From positions 1 through 36,009 of the forward strand of contig CAMMAZ010000023.1 of assembly GCA_946493765.1 (NCBI GenBank): a stretch of DNA of 36,009 nucleotides. Direction: 5' to 3'. This document shows positions 33,409 to 36,009 of the stretch, one piece after another. The notes under the pieces are model-generated. The model had not been told where the DNA came from. It saw only the letters and a program-made list of their open reading frames with translations, and made no database searches. The stretch's first letter is position 1. Each line of letters opens with the position of its first letter. Position numbers and translations under genes: made by a program. The DNA is from an uncultured Clostridia bacterium (GTDB lineage Bacteria > Bacillota > Clostridia > Oscillospirales > Acutalibacteraceae).

Positions 33409-33621
33409 TCAAACCTTTTTTCCGGTATCCCGATAGGTGAAAATGCCGTCATAGTCGCAGTTTAATGCATCGGCAATTTCGTGCAGATCTTTTTCTGAAA
33501 AATTATCACGGGTAAGTTTGTTACTTAAATTACCCGGACTTGTCCCAATTTTTGCAGCTAAATCCTTGATGGATATTTTCCGTTCCCAAAGGATAGTTCT
33601 GATTTTTAAGGCCATACCCAT
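33409..33621 (-). CDS. Small XRE-family HTH transcriptional regulator
   Basis: 70 residues, ATG with GGAG ten bases upstream. Almost entirely a Cro/C1-type helix-turn-helix: ISIKDLAAKIGTSPGNLSNKLTRDNFSEKDLHEIADALN, with a short tail ending RDTGKKV. Divergent from the short broken gene at 33813; the 5' regions of the two promoters lie 65 bases apart. Probably represses its own and the divergent promoter, which share the sequence GTGTATAAT. Confidence 0.85.
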   Translation of the reverse strand: MGMALKIRTILWERKISIKDLAAKIGTSPGNLSNKLTRDNFSEKDLHEIADALNCDYDGIFTYRDTGKKV

Positions 33622-33653
33622 ATTTTAATGTCTCCTTTTTTGATCCTATGTAA

Positions 33654-33682
33654 ATTATACACAAAAAAGTGTGAATCATCAA
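33654..33682 (-). promoter_or_regulatory. Promoter of the XRE regulator gene
   Basis: Minus strand TTGATG (33677-33682), 17-base spacer, TATAAT (33654-33659). The spacer holds CACA-CTTTTT-TGTG, an operator candidate. Confidence 0.7.
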
Positions 33683-33723
33683 TTTAAAAAAATGTTTTAC
33701 ATTTTTAAGTTTAAAAATTGCAC

Positions 33724-33752
33724 TTGACGATATAAACTTTAAAGTGTATAAT
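33724..33752 (+). promoter_or_regulatory. Promoter divergent from the XRE gene
   Basis: TTGACG (33724-33729), 17-base spacer, perfect TATAAT (33747-33752). The spacer includes the palindrome ACTTTAAAGT. It would start transcription inside the 36-base palindrome that follows. Confidence 0.75.
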
Positions 33753-33788
33753 AAAACCAAAAAGGAAATATATTTCCTTTTTGGTTTT
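33753..33788. repeat. 36-base perfect palindrome at the transcription start
   Basis: Arms AAAACCAAAAAGGAAA and TTTCCTTTTTGGTTTT around TATA; the whole 36 bases are self-complementary. It begins the base after the -10, so the RNA would start within the left arm. It could be an operator for a large dimer, a terminator for transcription from the right, or a 5' hairpin. Confidence 0.75.
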
Positions 33789-33812
33789 CAAATAAGGAAA
33801 TGTAAAATTTTT

Positions 33813-34058
33813 ATGAATGACATAGACCCGCGCCCCTATAAAGAACGGCTGGAAACGGTGCATGATGCCATGGCTGACCGGTTGCATGGAAGGTATGCTT
33901 CCGAAGCAGAATTTGAAAACACAATCGGATTTGGCTATGATTACAGCTCCGAGTTGTAGGCTGTCTATCTGGAAATCGGTTTGCAGATCGGCATGTCGCT
34001 TGCCATCCAATTTTATCAGAACACAAAAGATTCAAAATGGGGAAACCGAATCGTTTAA
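33813..34058 (+). pseudogene. Short gene interrupted by an in-frame TAG
   Basis: From the ATG at 33813 (AAGGAAA upstream) 48 codons run to TAG at 33957-33959. The same frame then continues for 32 sense codons to TAA at 34056: AVYLEIGLQIGMSLAIQFYQ and onwards, an amphipathic helix that looks like a natural continuation of IGFGYDYSSEL. A single base change (CAG to TAG) would explain it. TAG is a normal stop elsewhere here (rimP, ylxQ, the RHS gene), so recoding is unlikely. Function unknown; small helical protein paired with an XRE regulator. Confidence 0.6.
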
Positions 34059-34060
34059 AA

Positions 34061-34090
34061 AGCCGGGAAGTCCGCATGGACTTCCCGGTT
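34061..34090 (-). terminator. Terminator of the beta-helix protein gene
   Basis: CCGGGAAGTCC, loop GCAT, GGACTTCCCGG; read leftward it is followed by CTTTTTAAA. It also lies just past the end of the rightward broken gene, but lacks Ts in that direction. Confidence 0.75.
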
Positions 34091-34099
34091 GCAAATCCT

Positions 34100-35584
34100 T
34101 TATTGCAATTGGATATCAGACACAAACGCGTTTTTTTCGATCGAAACACAAACGGGCGCGCCGTTCACCGTGAGGCTTTCAATTTTCACACCCTGCACGC
34201 CGTGCTGCGCATCAAGACCCACCAGCCCGATTTTTGGCAGCGGCAATCCTTCGTCGATCTGCACGGCAATATCGCGCAGGGTAATATCGGTGATTTTGCC
34301 CCGGGATGTATCCTGCGACCAATAGCAGTGCATGACAATCGCATCAAACAAATCCGGCATGTGCGGTGTGGGACCGGGCGCGTATTGCATGGCGTCGTTT
34401 TGCTGATAAACAGGCTCGGTTTCATATTTTGAATATTCCACCCGGATGTTTTCATAAAGCACGTCGTACACATGGCCGCGGTCGCCGTTTTGAATATCCA
34501 TGTGCGCATAGGTGCCGTGCAGAATATCCGTGTCCCGAAACACGATCCCGCAGATCTCGTCGCTGCAGGTTTCCGCACCGATTTCAAGACCGCGCCCCCA
34601 GTCGCACCAGATGACGTTTTTTTCAAACAACAGCGTTTTTGCGTCCATCCCGTCAAACGGCTTTAAACCTTTGACAACGATATTATCATCGAAGTTGCGC
34701 AGAAAACTGTTTTTGATCACGCCGTTACTGCTGTTGCAAAAATCAATGCCGTCGGCATTGTAGCGCCACATACCGATGGTTTTCACGTTATCAAACGTAA
34801 CGTCGGTGCAGTTGCCGACTGTGGCTGTCCATTCGGCGGAATCGCGGAAAATGATCCCCTCGATCAGCACATCCTGCGACCGGATGATTTTCATGCAGCC
34901 GGTGGAAGAAACAGTCTTTGCCTCCGGATGCGCTTCGAGCGCCTGCAAGCTGTCCGGCAGCATTTGTTCTTTTCGGTCTAGAAAACTAGAGGGAAAACAA
35001 AGCCCTGTTCGGGTCTGCGCAGCGTTGCACAAAATGCCGTGTCCGCACACCCGCACATGCTTTGCGTCCTGAATGAGAACCGACCCGTAAACCACCGCGC
35101 CGCTGTCGATCACCAGCGTCTGGCGGTCGTGCAGCACGATTTGTCCGGCGTCGTGGGTGCCGGGTCCGAAATAAAGCACGTCCGGCTTTCGCTGTTTTGG
35201 ATGGCATAGCGGTAAATTTGCAAAAATATGCAGGTTTTGATGGTGGCCGTCCAGTTCGAGCGACAACATGTCGCCGGGCGACACCCGGAATGTTAACGTG
35301 TTGCCGGATCGGCGTGGTGTGATCTTTTTGGAAAGCGGGCGGATCACCGCGTTTGAAAAGCTGCGCTGCGGCGTGACGGAAAGTTCGACGGTTTCATCGG
35401 TGTCAAAACTGATAAACGCGGCAAGCTCTGTGTGTTCCGGCGGCCGCTGATGACCCGGCCAGACCTGGTTGAACGGGATGCGGGACACCCGCGCCTGATA
35501 AGCTAGCGCAGCGAAGCCGTTGATTTGCACCGCAAATAAGTCGGATGGACATTCCGGTTCTGGAATCGGATCGATTTTGAACAT
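34100..35584 (-). CDS. Right-handed beta-helix glycosidase-like protein (GH28-like)
   Basis: 494 residues, GAGGTGAT upstream of the ATG. An N-terminal beta-sandwich region (about 1-125) precedes a right-handed beta-helix. Positions typical of family 28 enzymes are seen: NADGID (about 275), FDDN (about 298) and GRGLEIGAET (about 330), giving several Asp candidates for catalysis. No signal peptide or anchor, so it should act in the cytoplasm, on small imported oligosaccharides if it is an enzyme. Polygalacturonase is only the nearest known theme; related beta-helix families are possible. Monocistronic, with its own promoter and terminator. Confidence 0.7.
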   Translation of the reverse strand: MFKIDPIPEPECPSDLFAVQINGFAALAYQARVSRIPFNQVWPGHQRPPEHTELAAFISFDTDETVELSVTPQRSFSNAVIRPLSKKITPRRSGNTLTFRVSPGDMLSLELDGHHQNLHIFANLPLCHPKQRKPDVLYFGPGTHDAGQIVLHDRQTLVIDSGAVVYGSVLIQDAKHVRVCGHGILCNAAQTRTGLCFPSSFLDRKEQMLPDSLQALEAHPEAKTVSSTGCMKIIRSQDVLIEGIIFRDSAEWTATVGNCTDVTFDNVKTIGMWRYNADGIDFCNSSNGVIKNSFLRNFDDNIVVKGLKPFDGMDAKTLLFEKNVIWCDWGRGLEIGAETCSDEICGIVFRDTDILHGTYAHMDIQNGDRGHVYDVLYENIRVEYSKYETEPVYQQNDAMQYAPGPTPHMPDLFDAIVMHCYWSQDTSRGKITDITLRDIAVQIDEGLPLPKIGLVGLDAQHGVQGVKIESLTVNGAPVCVSIEKNAFVSDIQLQ

Positions 35585-35631
35585 CTGCCATCACCTCATT
35601 TTCAAAATAGAGAGCACGAGCATTTTTTAAC

Positions 35632-35660
35632 ATCATAAACGATGCGGCGCTTTTTGTCCA
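35632..35660 (-). promoter_or_regulatory. Promoter of the beta-helix protein gene
   Basis: Minus strand TGGACA (35655-35660), 17-base spacer, TATGAT (35632-35637). Confidence 0.6.
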
Positions 35661-35719
35661 GCACAAATTGTAATCATAACGTGTTTTAAATTTTGACAAT
35701 GTGCTTTGTGGGAATTTTG

Positions 35720-35748
35720 CTTGACAAGTGAAAGAATGCAGATTATAA
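35720..35748 (+). promoter_or_regulatory. Perfect consensus sigma-A promoter
   Basis: TTGACA (35720-35725), exactly 17 bases, TATAAT (35743-35748). This is the only promoter in the window with both hexamers perfect, the strength expected for stable RNA genes. No protein-coding frame with a ribosome binding site follows. Confidence 0.85.
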
Positions 35749-35772
35749 TAGTAATGCTGTCATAAAGCATGC

Positions 35773-35935
35773 AGATGTATCGAAGTGGTACCGAGCGCGA
35801 CCGCTGCCGGGGGCAGATAAAGGGAGCGCACAGGAGGGCTTGCAACACGCTGCGTTTGCGCGAAAGCGAAAAACAAAGCGAATGTTGCAAACGGACATAA
35901 CGGGCCTGACTCGGAATCACCTTTTCGATGCATCT
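35773..35935 (+). ncRNA. Structured RNA candidate with split tRNA-Ser-like blocks
   Basis: Closed by a 12-bp stem, AGATGTATCGAA with TTCGATGCATCT (one G-U), 163 bases end to end. Inside: CTGCC-GGG-GGCAG (35804-35816); TTGCAACA with TGTTGCAA (35840-35847 and 35883-35890) extended by CGC/GCG; and a CGC-GAAA-GCG tetraloop hairpin within it. The blocks GTATCGAAGTGGT (35777-35789), CATAACG (35896-35902) and GACTCGGAATCA (35908-35919) recur in order in the tRNA-Ser-like sequence at 35955, but here 106 bases separate the first two. It lacks a tRNA T-arm. I do not recognise the class. Confidence 0.5.
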
Positions 35936-35954
35936 TGGCATTAACATTGAATAG

Positions 35955-36009
35955 GGAGACGTATCGAAGTGGTCATAACGAGAACGACTCGAAATCATGT
36001 TTCCACTTT
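35955..36009 (+). tRNA. tRNA-Ser(CGA)-like 5' part, cut by the window edge
   Basis: Acceptor strand GGAGACG, TA, D-stem TCG/CGA around AAGTGGTCATAA, then loop CTCGAAA with anticodon CGA at 35990-35992: a layout typical of clostridial tRNA-Ser. The problem is the anticodon stem: AACGA faces TCATG, leaving two mismatches. Either the tRNA is degenerate, or it is a tRNA-like element. The variable arm, T-arm and 3' acceptor strand lie outside the window. Confidence 0.45.

Noticed and set aside
32039-33412. 457-codon minus-strand frame opposite the acyl-CoA synthetase gene
   Set aside because: The plus strand encodes a complete, conserved enzyme; the antisense frame has no recognisable domain and arises from codon bias.
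33957-33959. Pyrrolysine or other TAG recoding
   Set aside because: TAG ends several intact genes here (rimP, ylxQ, the RHS gene), so it is an ordinary stop in this genome.
33813-34058. Selfish toxin-antitoxin pair with the XRE regulator
   Set aside because: The partner shows no toxin motif and is interrupted; the pair is described only as a regulator with a small broken gene.
35777-35800. GAAGTGGTACCG resembling the T-box sequence of T-box leaders
   Set aside because: The promoter is only about 30 bases upstream, leaving no room for the specifier stem, and no terminator with a T-run or synthetase gene follows within the window.
35773-35935. Retron ncRNA
   Set aside because: The terminal 12-bp stem and length fit loosely, but no reverse transcriptase is visible and the tRNA-like blocks are not a retron feature. 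Kept only as an alternative.
35986-36009. Group I intron inserted in the anticodon loop of the tRNA-Ser-like sequence
   Set aside because: The loop CTCGAAA is intact, and there is no U immediately before a plausible splice site inside the anticodon. The mismatched 3' stem is better called degenerate until the right flank is known.

Overview
The window looks like a chromosome segment of a strictly anaerobic, moderate-GC Gram-positive of class Clostridia (Oscillospiraceae/Ruminococcaceae type). The basis is the gene order rimP-nusA-ylxR-ylxQ-infB-rbfA-nrnA-truB-ribF, a FabK-type fatty-acid operon, PerR with two kinds of rubrerythrin, an Agr-type peptide signalling locus and Firmicute-style ribosome binding sites. 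This assignment comes from gene content only; there is no rRNA in the window.

Layout. 1-7535 (minus strand): a secreted ~2000-residue RHS/YD-repeat protein of the WapA type with an AT-rich C-terminal tip, then two small lipoprotein genes, then at the left edge a second, 5'-truncated copy of the RHS core. 7536-10164 (plus): a histidine kinase of the AgrC type, an AgrB-type peptidase and a 44-codon AgrD-like signal-peptide gene, with no AgrA-type regulator in the window. 10281-12589: perR with its operator, a 'reverse' rubrerythrin, a small membrane protein, and on the minus strand a classical rubrerythrin. 12646-14820 (minus): a ComM/YifB AAA ATPase and a single-pass membrane protein. 14945-23067 (plus): the translation/transcription-factor operon rimP to ribF. 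23311-24121 (minus): an ECF sigma factor with its zinc-finger anti-sigma factor. 24243-33368 (plus): fabH-acpP-fabK-fabD-fabG-fabF-fabZ-accD-accA and an acyl-CoA synthetase, ending at a strong terminator. 33409-34058: a small XRE regulator divergent from a short gene broken by an in-frame TAG. 34100-35584 (minus): a right-handed beta-helix glycosidase-like protein. 35720-36009 (plus): a perfect consensus promoter followed by a structured RNA candidate and a tRNA-Ser-like sequence cut by the window edge.

The most interesting signal is regulatory. The ECF sigma operon and the fatty-acid operon are divergent, and each is preceded by the same bipartite promoter: a 12-base upstream element, exactly 11 bases, and a 13-base downstream element, identical on the two strands. 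I infer that the sigma factor controls both itself and fatty-acid synthesis, making this a candidate envelope-stress or lipid-homeostasis switch. The operon also lacks accB and accC, which usually accompany these genes in Clostridia. Second in interest is the right edge, where two copies of tRNA-Ser-like blocks occur; one copy is split by 106 bases inside a long closed stem. Third is the RHS locus, with a Cys/His-containing tip I cannot place firmly, possible lipoprotein immunity partners and an orphan core fragment.
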